Of a stretch of DNA of 57,750 bases, positions 50,557 to 57,750 are shown piece after piece. Under the pieces are notes generated by a model. That model did no database searches. It was not told the DNA's origin and saw only the letters and a program-made list of their open reading frames with translations. Origin of the DNA: SXXZ01 sp041177965 (GTDB lineage Bacteria > Verrucomicrobiota > Verrucomicrobiia > Limisphaerales > UBA9464). The translations under genes were made by a program, and so were the position numbers. Where the stretch lies: assembly GCA_041177965.1 (NCBI GenBank), contig JBEGWF010000011.1, positions 1-57,750 of the forward strand, in the 5' to 3' direction. Each line of letters opens with the position of its first letter. The first letter of the stretch is position 1.

Positions 50557-52242
50557 TCAGCGGCGTCGCCGGTGGAACTCCTCGACCTGCTCCCGGGCCG
50601 TCACCGGACGCCAGATGGCCCCCGTGGACAGCCGGGTCTGGGTCGCCTGGCTCAGTTTCTGGAGGCGTTGTTGCAGCGCATCGCGCTCCTCCTCCAGCTT
50701 GCGGACCCGGGTCCCCATCCGGGCCAGGGCCTGGGTGGTCTCTTTGGAGGTGAGCGGGGCCTCCACGGAGGGCCCGGCCTTGAGGGCTGCGGCCAGACGT
50801 TTCTCGAGGGCCCCCTTCTCCTTGGTGAGTCGTTCGCGGAATTCCCGTTCTGCGGTCAGTGTGGTCCGCAGTTCGGCTTCCCGGGAGGATCCCTCCTTCA
50901 GGGTGGCCCGGAGCTTCCAGACCTCGGTCCTCAAGGTGGCCAGTTCGGTGCTGCGCACGCTGGCGTCGACGGCGGGGTTGTTGGTGGCGGAGGCGGTGGC
51001 CGCGGCCAGCTTGCGCTCGGTGGCGGCGAGCTCGGCACGGACGGCCTCGCGTTCGACCTTCTCGGCGGCGAGCGCTGCCTCGAGGGTCTTGACCGCTTCG
51101 GCCCGTTGCTCGGCTCCCCGTGTCAGTTCGCCGACCTTGGTCTTGAGCGCCTGATTGGACAGTTCGAGGTCGGTGCGGACCTGCTTCTCCTTGGCCAGCG
51201 TGCCGGCGATCAGTTCGGCGCTGGCCACGCTGCGTTCGGCGTTGGCCTTGGCCAGCGCGAGCGACGATTCCAGTTGTCGGATCCTCGCCAGACTCTCCTC
51301 GGACGAGCGCCCCTGCAGTTCCGCCAATTGCCGCTCGAGGGCCGTCTTCTCGGAGGCCAGCGTCGAGTTGCGTTTCCTGGTCTCCTCGAGGTCGAGCTGG
51401 AGTCGGCTCAGCCGCGCGGACAGGTCGGCCACCTGCTTCCCGCGCTCGGTGTCGGACTTGAGTTCGCCGACCTGCTGCTTGAGCGTGATGTTCTCCTTCT
51501 GGAGGTTCTGCAGCGCCCCGCCCTGGAGCTCCTTCAGCTTCGCCTCGATCTCCTGCCTCTGCCGCTCGATGCGCCCCGCGGCCACCTTCTGTTCGAGCAG
51601 GCCCTTGTTGGCCTCGTCGAGGGCGGCGCGGGCCTCGTCGGCCACCACCTTGTCCACGAGGTTCCGTCGTTCGGCCTGCTGCTGCTCCAGATGGGTCAAC
51701 AGGGCCTTGTTGGTGCTCTGCAGCGCGGTGATGCGCTCGAGGGCCGCGTGGAATTCCCTCGGATCGACCGGGGCGGGCTGGGCGCTCAGGGCCTCGCGGA
51801 GCTTCGCCTCGAGCGACTGCTTGTCGGCCGCCAGGCGCTGGATCTGCAGGTTGAGTTGCTCGAACTGGGCCACCACTTCTCCGTTCGGGGCCAGACCCGA
51901 GGCCGGCACCTCGCCTCCGGGGGGCTTCTCCGAGGGTTTCTCCGAGGCCGAGGTGGTTGATTTCAGGGCTTCGAGCCGTTCCCCGACATAGCGGATGCGA
52001 TAGGCCACCACCCGTTCGTTCCATGTGGGATGGTTCCTGCGGAGCACCTCGAGCCCCGTCCTGGCCTCGGTGTAGGCATCCCGGGCGGCGGACCACTGCC
52101 CGGTCTCCCGGTGGGCGTCGGCCTGCTGGATGAGGTTGTAGATGCGGATGAAGGCGTCGTCGGCGCCGTCGGCGCGGATCCTGGACGCGCCGAGGCACAA
52201 CCAAAGGGCCAGATGGGTGAGGACTCTCCGGAGACGGATCAT
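50557..52242 (-). CDS. Secreted coiled-coil protein
   Basis: 561 residues. Signal peptide at residues 1 to ~25 (THLALWLCLGASRIRA). An N-terminal TPR-like helical pair (NLIQQADAHRETGQWSAARDAY) is followed by long heptad-rich helices from ~residue 95 to ~520, Leu/Glu/Lys/Gln-rich, with many repeats of the type LxxxLxxE. The ATG at 52242 is preferred because it directly precedes the signal peptide. Such architecture suggests a periplasmic scaffold. No family recognised. Tightly linked to ubiE (13 bp) though no functional link is evident. Confidence 0.78.
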   Translation of the reverse strand: MIRLRRVLTHLALWLCLGASRIRADGADDAFIRIYNLIQQADAHRETGQWSAARDAYTEARTGLEVLRRNHPTWNERVVAYRIRYVGERLEALKSTTSASEKPSEKPPGGEVPASGLAPNGEVVAQFEQLNLQIQRLAADKQSLEAKLREALSAQPAPVDPREFHAALERITALQSTNKALLTHLEQQQAERRNLVDKVVADEARAALDEANKGLLEQKVAAGRIERQRQEIEAKLKELQGGALQNLQKENITLKQQVGELKSDTERGKQVADLSARLSRLQLDLEETRKRNSTLASEKTALERQLAELQGRSSEESLARIRQLESSLALAKANAERSVASAELIAGTLAKEKQVRTDLELSNQALKTKVGELTRGAEQRAEAVKTLEAALAAEKVEREAVRAELAATERKLAAATASATNNPAVDASVRSTELATLRTEVWKLRATLKEGSSREAELRTTLTAEREFRERLTKEKGALEKRLAAALKAGPSVEAPLTSKETTQALARMGTRVRKLEEERDALQQRLQKLSQATQTRLSTGAIWRPVTAREQVEEFHRRRR

Positions 52243-52297
52243 CGGGGGGCAGGCTATCGAAGGTTCAAGGAACGATCCAGAGGCCGGAAGGTCTCGA

Positions 52298-52996
52298 TCA
52301 CAGTTCACGGATGCGGATGTCCCGGAATTCCACCGCGTCGCTGTGATCCTGGAGCAGGATCGGGGTCGGGAAGCGGGTGCCCCACTTCGGTTCGCCCTTG
52401 AACTTGCTGGCGGCCTTGGCGGTCGCCAGTTCCGGGGAACCGATGCGGTATTTCAACACGCAGTCTCCATTGAGCCAGTGCTCCACCGCATCGCCCTTCA
52501 CGAGGATCGCCGATTGGTTGATCTGACCGGCCGGCTTGACCTTCGGAGACCGGGCCGGAATGGCGTCGTAGAGCGCGGCCGTCTGCCGCTTCGGACCGAT
52601 CAGGGCGTCCGGATGGGCCGCGTCGTCGATGAGTTGGTATTCGTGGCCGATGGCGGCCTTGCGGGCCTCGTCGATGAAGTACTTCACACCGCTGTTGCCA
52701 CCGCTGGAGATCCTCCATTCGAAGCGCAGTTCGAAATCGGTGAAGAGCCGGTCGGTGATGATGTCGCCGCCGCCCCCCTTGGCGACATGGGTCAGCCAGC
52801 CGTCCTTCACCGTCCATCCCTGCTCGGGAAAACCGGGTTTTCCGAAGGCGCGCCAGCCCTTCGTCGAACGGCCGTCGAAGAGGGGGATCCATGGGCCGCC
52901 GGGTCCGGAATCGCCGGCCTTCGGGGCATCCGCGGCCCGGGAGACGGCGGTGAGACCCAGACATAGCAGCAGCAGGGCGATGGCGGCGGAGTTCAT
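52298..52996 (-). CDS. DUF1080 (3-keto-disaccharide hydrolase-type) secreted protein
   Basis: 232 residues. Signal peptide 1 to ~21 (LLLLCLGLTAVSRAADA). PWIPLFDGRSTKGWRAFGKP is the family opening (LFDGKTLxGW), then WTVKDGWLTHVAKGGGGDI, FELRFEWRISSGGNSGVKYF, and late GTRFPTPILLQDHSDAVEFRDIRI. The fold is concanavalin-like; members hydrolyse 3-keto-glycosides and are expanded in Planctomycetes and Verrucomicrobia. ATG 52996 is preferred over 53035. Confidence 0.92.
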   Translation of the reverse strand: MNSAAIALLLLCLGLTAVSRAADAPKAGDSGPGGPWIPLFDGRSTKGWRAFGKPGFPEQGWTVKDGWLTHVAKGGGGDIITDRLFTDFELRFEWRISSGGNSGVKYFIDEARKAAIGHEYQLIDDAAHPDALIGPKRQTAALYDAIPARSPKVKPAGQINQSAILVKGDAVEHWLNGDCVLKYRIGSPELATAKAASKFKGEPKWGTRFPTPILLQDHSDAVEFRDIRIREL

Positions 52997-53108
52997 GCCC
53001 CGACGCTGGACCGGCCCCCGGCATCGACGCAACACCGGAGAGGGGACACCGCGACAATGACCTCCGCTTGGACCCGCGATCGGGCGCCAAGGCCTCCAGG
53101 GGGCCGGG

Positions 53109-54035
53109 TCAGGAAAGCGCCCTCTCGACCGCGGCGATGTCCCGGTCGATCTGGGCCTTCAGGGCCTCGAGATGCGCGAACCGGCGCTCCGGACGCAGGA
53201 AGCCCACCAGTTCCACGGCGAGGTCCCGACCGTAGAGATCGCCCCGGAAGCCGATGAGATGGGCCTCGAATCGGAGCTGCGGCTGCGGAGACCCGAGCGT
53301 GGGTCGCAGGCCCAGGTTGACGGCCGCCGGGAATTCACCGCCGGCGTGGCGCGCCCGCGCCGCATAGACCCCGAAGGGTGGCAATTCCAACCCCTCCACG
53401 GCGATGTTGGCCGTGGGGAATCCCAGCGATTGGCCGAGTTGATCGCCGCGCACGACCGGGCCCACGATGCTGTAGGGTCGTCCCAACAGCTCGGCCACCA
53501 GGCCCAGCTTGCCGTCGCGCAGGGCGCTGCGGACCCGGGTGCTGCTGACCACCTCGGACCCGATGTGGATGGGCGCCACCGCGTTCACCGAGAACCCCAG
53601 TTCGCGGCCGAGGCTGCGCAGGAGCGGCACGTTCCCGCTGCGCCCCTGGCCGAAGTGGAATCCCTGGCCCACGGTGAAGCTCCGAAGACCGCCGAAGCCG
53701 TCGACCAGTTCCCGTACGAAGGCCTCGCCACTCCTCCTGCTCAGGGTCTCATCGAAGCGGAGCACCAGCACGGCGTCGGCTCCCTGCGATTCCAGGGTGG
53801 CGATGCGTTGGGGCAGAGATTGCAACAGGCGAGGAGCCTTCTCGGGGCGCACCACGGTCAGCGGATGTGGATCGAAGGTGGCCACCACCGTGGAGGCCCC
53901 GCGGTTCCGCGCGTCGATCCGGGCCTGCCGGACCACGTGCTGATGGCCGAGATGCACCCCGTCGAACATGCCCAACGCCAGGCAGACCCCGTGCGGGCCG
54001 AACGGACGCGGGACGCTCAGGATCGGGACGGGCAT
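53109..54035 (-). CDS. ribF: Bifunctional riboflavin kinase / FMN adenylyltransferase
   Basis: 308 residues. The nucleotidyltransferase part has LALGMFDGVHLGHQHVV (HxGH-type) and STVVATFDPHP; the kinase part has GDQLGQSLGFPTANIAVEGL and the Asp/Asn region FGVYAARARHAGGEFPAAVNLG. It makes FMN then FAD. Its ATG overlaps the stop of the cupredoxin gene by one base (TGATG). Confidence 0.95.
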   Translation of the reverse strand: MPVPILSVPRPFGPHGVCLALGMFDGVHLGHQHVVRQARIDARNRGASTVVATFDPHPLTVVRPEKAPRLLQSLPQRIATLESQGADAVLVLRFDETLSRRSGEAFVRELVDGFGGLRSFTVGQGFHFGQGRSGNVPLLRSLGRELGFSVNAVAPIHIGSEVVSSTRVRSALRDGKLGLVAELLGRPYSIVGPVVRGDQLGQSLGFPTANIAVEGLELPPFGVYAARARHAGGEFPAAVNLGLRPTLGSPQPQLRFEAHLIGFRGDLYGRDLAVELVGFLRPERRFAHLEALKAQIDRDIAAVERALS

Positions 54036-54622
54036 CAGCGGGCCACGTAGGCGGGCTTGTCGCCGAACTGCAGGCTCGGGGCCGTCGCCGTGGCGCTCAC
54101 GTCGAAGGCGATCCAGTGGCCGTTGGCCGAATGCGAAGGGAAGCCGCAGGCGATGGCGAATTCGCCGGCCTCGTCGGCCACGAACTCGAAGGGCACGCCC
54201 GCCTTGCCCGTGGTGCCGCGCACAGGGTAGGGCGTCGAGGCCCCCTTGAAGGCCGGTTCGCCCATCTGGAGCTTCTTCACCACGGGCTTCTCCACCACGA
54301 TGGCACTGTGGGGCACCGGGCTGTTGTTGGTGAAGACCACCGACACGGTCCAACCCTGAGGGACGGTGTAGCGGGCTCCGCCCTTGGCAAAGCCGTTGAA
54401 ATTCATGCCGTAGTTCACCGAGTTGTAGGCCGACACGACCACAAGTCGGGCCGTCTTCGGGGACTTCGGGTCCACCGACAGGAACATCGATTCCTTGGGC
54501 TCCGGTGCCTTGGATTCGGTGGCGGTGGCCCCGTGGTCGTGCCCGGGGGCGGCGGGGGCGTCGGCCGCCCGGAGCATCGGACTCAGGGCGAGGGCGCAGG
54601 CGAGGGCGAGATTCCGGAACAT
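54035..54622 (-). CDS. Sulfocyanin-like blue copper protein (cupredoxin) with unusual axial position
   Basis: 195 residues. Signal peptide at residues 1 to ~20 (LALSPMLRAAD), a His-rich start, then a sulfocyanin-type cupredoxin: NFNGFAKGGARYTVPQGW, NNSPVPHSAIVV with His105, and IACGFPSHSANGHW with Cys159 and His164. In sulfocyanins I expect GMW, whose Met is the axial copper ligand; here it is GHW (His169). Probably a periplasmic electron carrier. Overlaps ribF by one base. Preceded by an intrinsic terminator for the upstream gene, so it must have its own promoter. Confidence 0.83.
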   Translation of the reverse strand: MFRNLALACALALSPMLRAADAPAAPGHDHGATATESKAPEPKESMFLSVDPKSPKTARLVVVSAYNSVNYGMNFNGFAKGGARYTVPQGWTVSVVFTNNSPVPHSAIVVEKPVVKKLQMGEPAFKGASTPYPVRGTTGKAGVPFEFVADEAGEFAIACGFPSHSANGHWIAFDVSATATAPSLQFGDKPAYVAR

Positions 54623-54652
54623 GTCGATCGATTGGTTTCGGACAGTGGACCC

Positions 54653-54693
54653 CAAAAAAGGCCCGGGGGCCAAGCCTGAGCTTCGCCCCCGGG
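54653..54693 (-). terminator. Intrinsic terminator after the sorbosone-dehydrogenase-like gene
   Basis: On the minus strand cccgggggc (54693-54685), a 14-nt loop, gcccccggg (54670-54662), then CC and six T (54659-54653). A 9-bp pure GC stem followed by a T-run is textbook. It is 45 bp after the stop of the upstream gene and separates that unit from the cupredoxin-ribF unit. Confidence 0.82.
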
Positions 54694-54737
54694 ATGAAGG
54701 ATCGGATGGGTCGGCCGGTGGTTGCCGCGGCGATGGA

Positions 54738-56093
54738 TCACTCCACCGGGGCCACCTCGGCGCCTGCGGGCACCTTGTCGGACGGCACGAGCATCCACAC
54801 CGCGCCGCGCTCGTTCTGTGCCGGATCGGCCGGGCCGCCGTAGTTGGCCTTGGCGTCCGTGACGTAGAGGGTGCCATCGGAGGCCTGGCCGCCGCCGGTG
54901 AACATCAGCTTGGTGTTGAGCAGTTCCTGCATCTGCCATTTGCCCTGGGCATCGCGGGCCGTGCCCCAGACCTTGCCGGAGCCCCAGTCGCCGAAGAAGT
55001 AGGTGCCGTCCATCTGCGGGTACTTGCTGCCGCGGTACACGCCGAAGCCGATGACGCAATTGCCCTGGTCGACATGGCTGTATTCGCAGATCGGCGCTTC
55101 ACCCACCTTCGGGGCGTCCTTGACCGCGTCGAGGTCGGGCTTGCCGCTGGCGTCGAGCGGCAGGGGGAACGGATGGGTGCCGCACATGAACTTCCAGCCG
55201 TAGTTCACGCCCGCCTTGCCGCGGGGCTCGAAGTTGACCTCCTCGTAGTGGTTCTGGCCGATGTCGGCGATGTACATGTCGCCGGTCTTCGGGTCGAACT
55301 GGAAACTCCAGGGGTTGCGCAGACCGTAGCTCCAGATCTCGGGCTTGGCGTTGGGGTGGATCTTGTTGAAGGCCTCCTCGGTCACACCGAAAAGCTTCAT
55401 TTGCGAACCGGGCGTGATGAAGGGGTTGTCCTTCGGGATGGAATAGCCGCGGTCCGGTTGGCTGGGGTTGACGTCGATGCGCAGGATCTTCGCCAGCCAG
55501 GTGCTCAGGTCCTGACCGGCGCCGAGCACGTCGCCTTCCCAACCGCCGTCGCCGCTGCCGATGTACAGGTAGCCGTCCGGTCCGAAGGCGATCTCGCCCC
55601 CGTTGTGGTTGGCGTAGGGGCGGGGCATCTGGAAGACCACCCGGGCCGATTCGGGATCGGCCTTGTCGGGGTTGGTCTTCGAGACCTGATACTCGACGAT
55701 GAAACCCGCGCCGTTGAACCACATGTCGGAGTAGTGGACGTAGAACTTGCCGTTCTCGGCGAACTTCGGGTGGAACTCGAGGTCGTAGAGACCCTGCTCG
55801 AGGAAGGAGCTGACCACCGTCTCATGGATGTCGAGGAAGGGCTTGTCCTGGACCTTGCCGTTCTTGATGAGCTTCACCACGCCGGTCCGTTCGCAGACGA
55901 AGAGGCGGTTGTTGTCGCCCGGGGCCAGCGAGACGCGGACCGGGTCCACGAAGCCGCCGGCGACCTTCACGAGGGACACCTTGACGGGCTTGGGCAGTTT
56001 GCCGCCGGGGAGGGCGGTGTTGTGTTTGGGTTCGGCGGCCGTGGCGGTCAGCGACAGCGCGGAGGCCAGGAGCAGGGGAGTCAGTGTTTTCAT
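54738..56093 (-). CDS. Secreted sorbosone/glucose-dehydrogenase-like PQQ-dependent sugar dehydrogenase
   Basis: 451 residues. Signal peptide 1 to ~19 (LLLASALSLTATAAEP). The six-bladed propeller has YDLEFHPKFAENGKFYVHYS, YANHNGGEIAFGPDGYLYIGSGDGG with the catalytic-type His, WSYGLRNPWSFQFDPKTGDMYI, and ADIGQNHYEEVNF, all diagnostic of the GSDH family that uses PQQ and Ca2+. Oxidises an aldose or sugar aldehyde in the periplasm; substrate unknown. Preceded by the MFS transporter pair and followed by an intrinsic terminator. Confidence 0.92.
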   Translation of the reverse strand: MKTLTPLLLASALSLTATAAEPKHNTALPGGKLPKPVKVSLVKVAGGFVDPVRVSLAPGDNNRLFVCERTGVVKLIKNGKVQDKPFLDIHETVVSSFLEQGLYDLEFHPKFAENGKFYVHYSDMWFNGAGFIVEYQVSKTNPDKADPESARVVFQMPRPYANHNGGEIAFGPDGYLYIGSGDGGWEGDVLGAGQDLSTWLAKILRIDVNPSQPDRGYSIPKDNPFITPGSQMKLFGVTEEAFNKIHPNAKPEIWSYGLRNPWSFQFDPKTGDMYIADIGQNHYEEVNFEPRGKAGVNYGWKFMCGTHPFPLPLDASGKPDLDAVKDAPKVGEAPICEYSHVDQGNCVIGFGVYRGSKYPQMDGTYFFGDWGSGKVWGTARDAQGKWQMQELLNTKLMFTGGGQASDGTLYVTDAKANYGGPADPAQNERGAVWMLVPSDKVPAGAEVAPVE

Positions 56094-56124
56094 CGGTGGG
56101 GATGGGGTGGTTGTTGGAAAAAAG

Positions 56125-56292
56125 TCAGGGTTTGGTTGGTTGGGTCGGGGCCGTCGAGCCGTTCTTTAGCGTCGCACCGCTGGCCTCGCCGGCTGTGAAA
56201 AGCGGCATTGAGCGCTGGACCGAACGAGCCACCCCCCACGACAGAGGGGCCAACACCAGGATCCAGGCGGTGATGAGCAGGAGACGTTGCAT
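56125..56292 (-). CDS. MFS transporter small subunit (OFA-associated single-pass micro-protein)
   Basis: 55 residues. RLLLITAWILVLAPLSWG is one TM helix followed by VARSVQRSMPLF; this is the pattern I recall for small subunits of OFA-type MFS transporters (WxxVxxPLxWGVxxTxxxSxxLF). It starts 15 bp after the stop of the transporter gene on the same strand, and its stop is 31 bp before the dehydrogenase start. The tail is Ser/Thr/Pro-rich. Function as a subunit is family knowledge; no experiments are implied. Confidence 0.78.
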   Translation of the reverse strand: MQRLLLITAWILVLAPLSWGVARSVQRSMPLFTAGEASGATLKNGSTAPTQPTKP

Positions 56293-56307
56293 GGTGCGCG
56301 TGGGGAG

Positions 56308-57666
56308 CTATCGGGCCGTTTTCAGGTGGTGTCGCGGATGCACCGGGCGCACCAGCAAGTTGGCGATCAGGCCGACCAGCAGCAGTCCACACATCAGGTA
56401 GAGGATGCTGTTGTAGGCTTCGGCCGCAGGCACACCGGCCTTCTTCTTCGCGGCGGAGATGTAGTTGATGAGATTCGGGCCGACGATGGCGGCCAGCGAC
56501 CAGGCCGTGATCAGTCGGCCATGGATGGCACCGACCTGATGCGTCCCGAAGAGATCGCGCAAGTAGGCCGGGATGGTGGCGAATCCGCCGCCATACATGG
56601 AGATGATCACCGCGGTCACGGCCACGAACAGGGCACGGTTTCCGATCTTCTGGGTCCAGGGCACCAGTGCGTACAACAGTGCACCTAGGAGGAAGTAGAT
56701 CGCATAGACGTTCTTGCGGCCCACACGGTCGGAGACGGAGGACCAGAAGAACCGGCCACCCATGTTGAAAAGCGACAACAACCCGGCAAACCCGCCTCCG
56801 ACGGCGGCGCTGACGCCGAAGAGATCCTGACACATCGGAGAGGCCTGTCCCAGGATGCCGATGCCCGCGCTGACATTCATGCATAGGACGATCCACAACA
56901 GCCAGAATTGCGGGGTCTTCCAGGCCGTGTCCACCGACACGGCAATGCTGGGGGAGGCCTTGGACCCGATGGTCGCCGGGTGCCAACCCGACGGTTTCCA
57001 GTCGGCCGCGGGCACCCGGACGAGCCAGGCTCCGAAGAGCATCCAGACCGCATACAGGCCGGCCATAGCGAAGAACGTGGACGCGACGCCCGGATCGGTG
57101 GCTGTCTTGAAGTGCGACATCAGGGTCACGCCGAGAGGCGCCCCGATCAATGCGCCTCCGCCGAAGCCCATGATGGCCATGCCCGTGGCCATGCCGGGCC
57201 GATCCGGAAACCATTTCATCAGGGTGGACACCGGGGCGATGTAGCCCAGTCCGAGTCCGATGCCGCCGATCACCCCATACCCCAGATAGAGCAGCCACAA
57301 CCAGTGCAGACGCACCGCGATCCCGGACAGCAGCAGTCCGAAGCAGAAGCAGACCGCGCTGGCGACCATGACCTTGCGGGGGCCGCTGCGCTCGACCCAC
57401 TTGCCGAACACCGCCGCTGAGAGCCCGAGCAGCACCAGGGCTATGGAGTAGGCCCAACCGATCTGCGGGCCGGTCCAATCCCGGGTCGGGTCGTGTGCGG
57501 TGCCGCCGAGGAGTCGGCTCAGGGGTTCATTGAAGACGCTGAAACCGTAGACCTCGCCGATGCACATGTGCACGGCGATCGCCGCCGGCGGCACCAACCA
57601 CCGCGAGAATCCCGGCCCGGCCACGGTGACCTCGCGGGAAAGAAAGTGCGGCGAATCGTTGCTCAT
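56308..57666 (-). CDS. OFA-family MFS transporter (oxalate/formate antiporter-like)
   Basis: 452 residues. Twelve TM helices in two halves. Opening WLVPPAAIAVHMCIGEVYGFSVF, GIGLGLGYIAPVSTLMKWFPDRPGMATG (the strongly conserved OFA stretch), and RDLFGTHQVGAIHGRLITAW in the second half. The family includes oxalate/formate antiporters and monocarboxylate carriers. The charged loop after residue ~210 separates the halves. Substrate open; pairing with a periplasmic sugar dehydrogenase may suggest uptake of an oxidised product (inference). Upstream sequence to the window edge holds no gene I can see. Confidence 0.9.
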   Translation of the reverse strand: MSNDSPHFLSREVTVAGPGFSRWLVPPAAIAVHMCIGEVYGFSVFNEPLSRLLGGTAHDPTRDWTGPQIGWAYSIALVLLGLSAAVFGKWVERSGPRKVMVASAVCFCFGLLLSGIAVRLHWLWLLYLGYGVIGGIGLGLGYIAPVSTLMKWFPDRPGMATGMAIMGFGGGALIGAPLGVTLMSHFKTATDPGVASTFFAMAGLYAVWMLFGAWLVRVPAADWKPSGWHPATIGSKASPSIAVSVDTAWKTPQFWLLWIVLCMNVSAGIGILGQASPMCQDLFGVSAAVGGGFAGLLSLFNMGGRFFWSSVSDRVGRKNVYAIYFLLGALLYALVPWTQKIGNRALFVAVTAVIISMYGGGFATIPAYLRDLFGTHQVGAIHGRLITAWSLAAIVGPNLINYISAAKKKAGVPAAEAYNSILYLMCGLLLVGLIANLLVRPVHPRHHLKTAR

Positions 57667-57750
57667 GCAGGCGGCAGGGAGTCCGCAAATTGAGCGCCCT
57701 TCCCGTCAGGGAGCCAAGTCAGAATTGGGGGCGCGGGACCGGGTCATCTC

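Noticed and set aside
1..57750. tRNA, rRNA, CRISPR arrays, transposases, phage genes
   Set aside because: I looked for tRNA-like arms, array spacing and IS-type proteins and saw none I could support.

Overview
The window is a high-GC bacterial chromosome segment with densely packed genes. It most likely comes from a member of the Verrucomicrobiota, probably a Limisphaerales/Pedosphaerales-type lineage. The reasons are a fused lpxC-fabZ gene next to lpxA, a Planctomycetes/Verrucomicrobia-type secreted repertoire (DUF1501, DUF1080, PSCyt1-type cytochrome with leucine-rich repeats, sorbosone-dehydrogenase-like propeller, PEP-CTERM protein), and a giant adhesin-like protein ending in the RFYRVE-type tail common in that phylum. 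Lipid A, Kdo, MEP-isoprenoid, fatty-acid and riboflavin genes show a Gram-negative free-living cell. The taxonomic call is inference from gene content, not a phylogeny.

Layout. 1-7 kb (+): the 3' part of a giant repeat protein, a PEP-CTERM protein and a CHAD protein. 7-12 kb (-): DUF1501, a secreted methyltransferase, a class-I glutamine amidotransferase, a small conserved protein, ispF and kdsD. 12-14 kb: a DUF4143-type ATPase with a striking palindrome at its promoter, flanked by two direct copies of a ~135-bp repeat. 14-18 kb: LysR regulator, cytochrome/LRR protein, MFS transporter, DUF971. 18-21 kb (+): a secreted protein, lpxC-fabZ, lpxA. 21-23 kb (-): ispH and a two-gene membrane-protein/winged-helix regulator unit. 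23-38 kb (+): nusA-infB-rbfA-nrnA-truB, preceded by a leader that looks like a transcription attenuator, then a four-gene cassette (SGNH/TPR protein, 50-aa DUF5989 protein, NodU/CmcH carbamoyltransferase, SxtJ-like membrane protein), a secreted propeller, thyA, an SDR and an RluA-type pseudouridine synthase. 38-40 kb (-): argA (AAK-GNAT type) overlapping a DUF5722 glycosidase-like gene. 40-44 kb (+): a GbsR-like regulator whose start codon lies in a perfect palindrome, a DCC1 thiol protein, a membrane-SRPBCC protein and phoH. 44-57.7 kb (-): DUF2752, a GYF-domain protein, POT transporter, accC, accB, aroQ, ubiE, a coiled-coil protein, DUF1080, ribF, a sulfocyanin-like cupredoxin, a strong intrinsic terminator, a sorbosone-dehydrogenase-like enzyme, a 55-aa MFS small subunit and its OFA-type MFS transporter.

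The most interesting parts are the cassette that resembles sxtL-sxtK-sxtI-sxtJ of cyanobacterial saxitoxin clusters, here without any other toxin gene; the nusA leader with mutually exclusive hairpins; the repeat-flanked ATPase; and two micro-genes (DUF5989 and the MFS small subunit) that a 60-aa length cutoff would miss. Many starts lack a Shine-Dalgarno sequence and are preceded by pyrimidine-rich sequence. I saw no tRNA, rRNA, CRISPR array or transposase.
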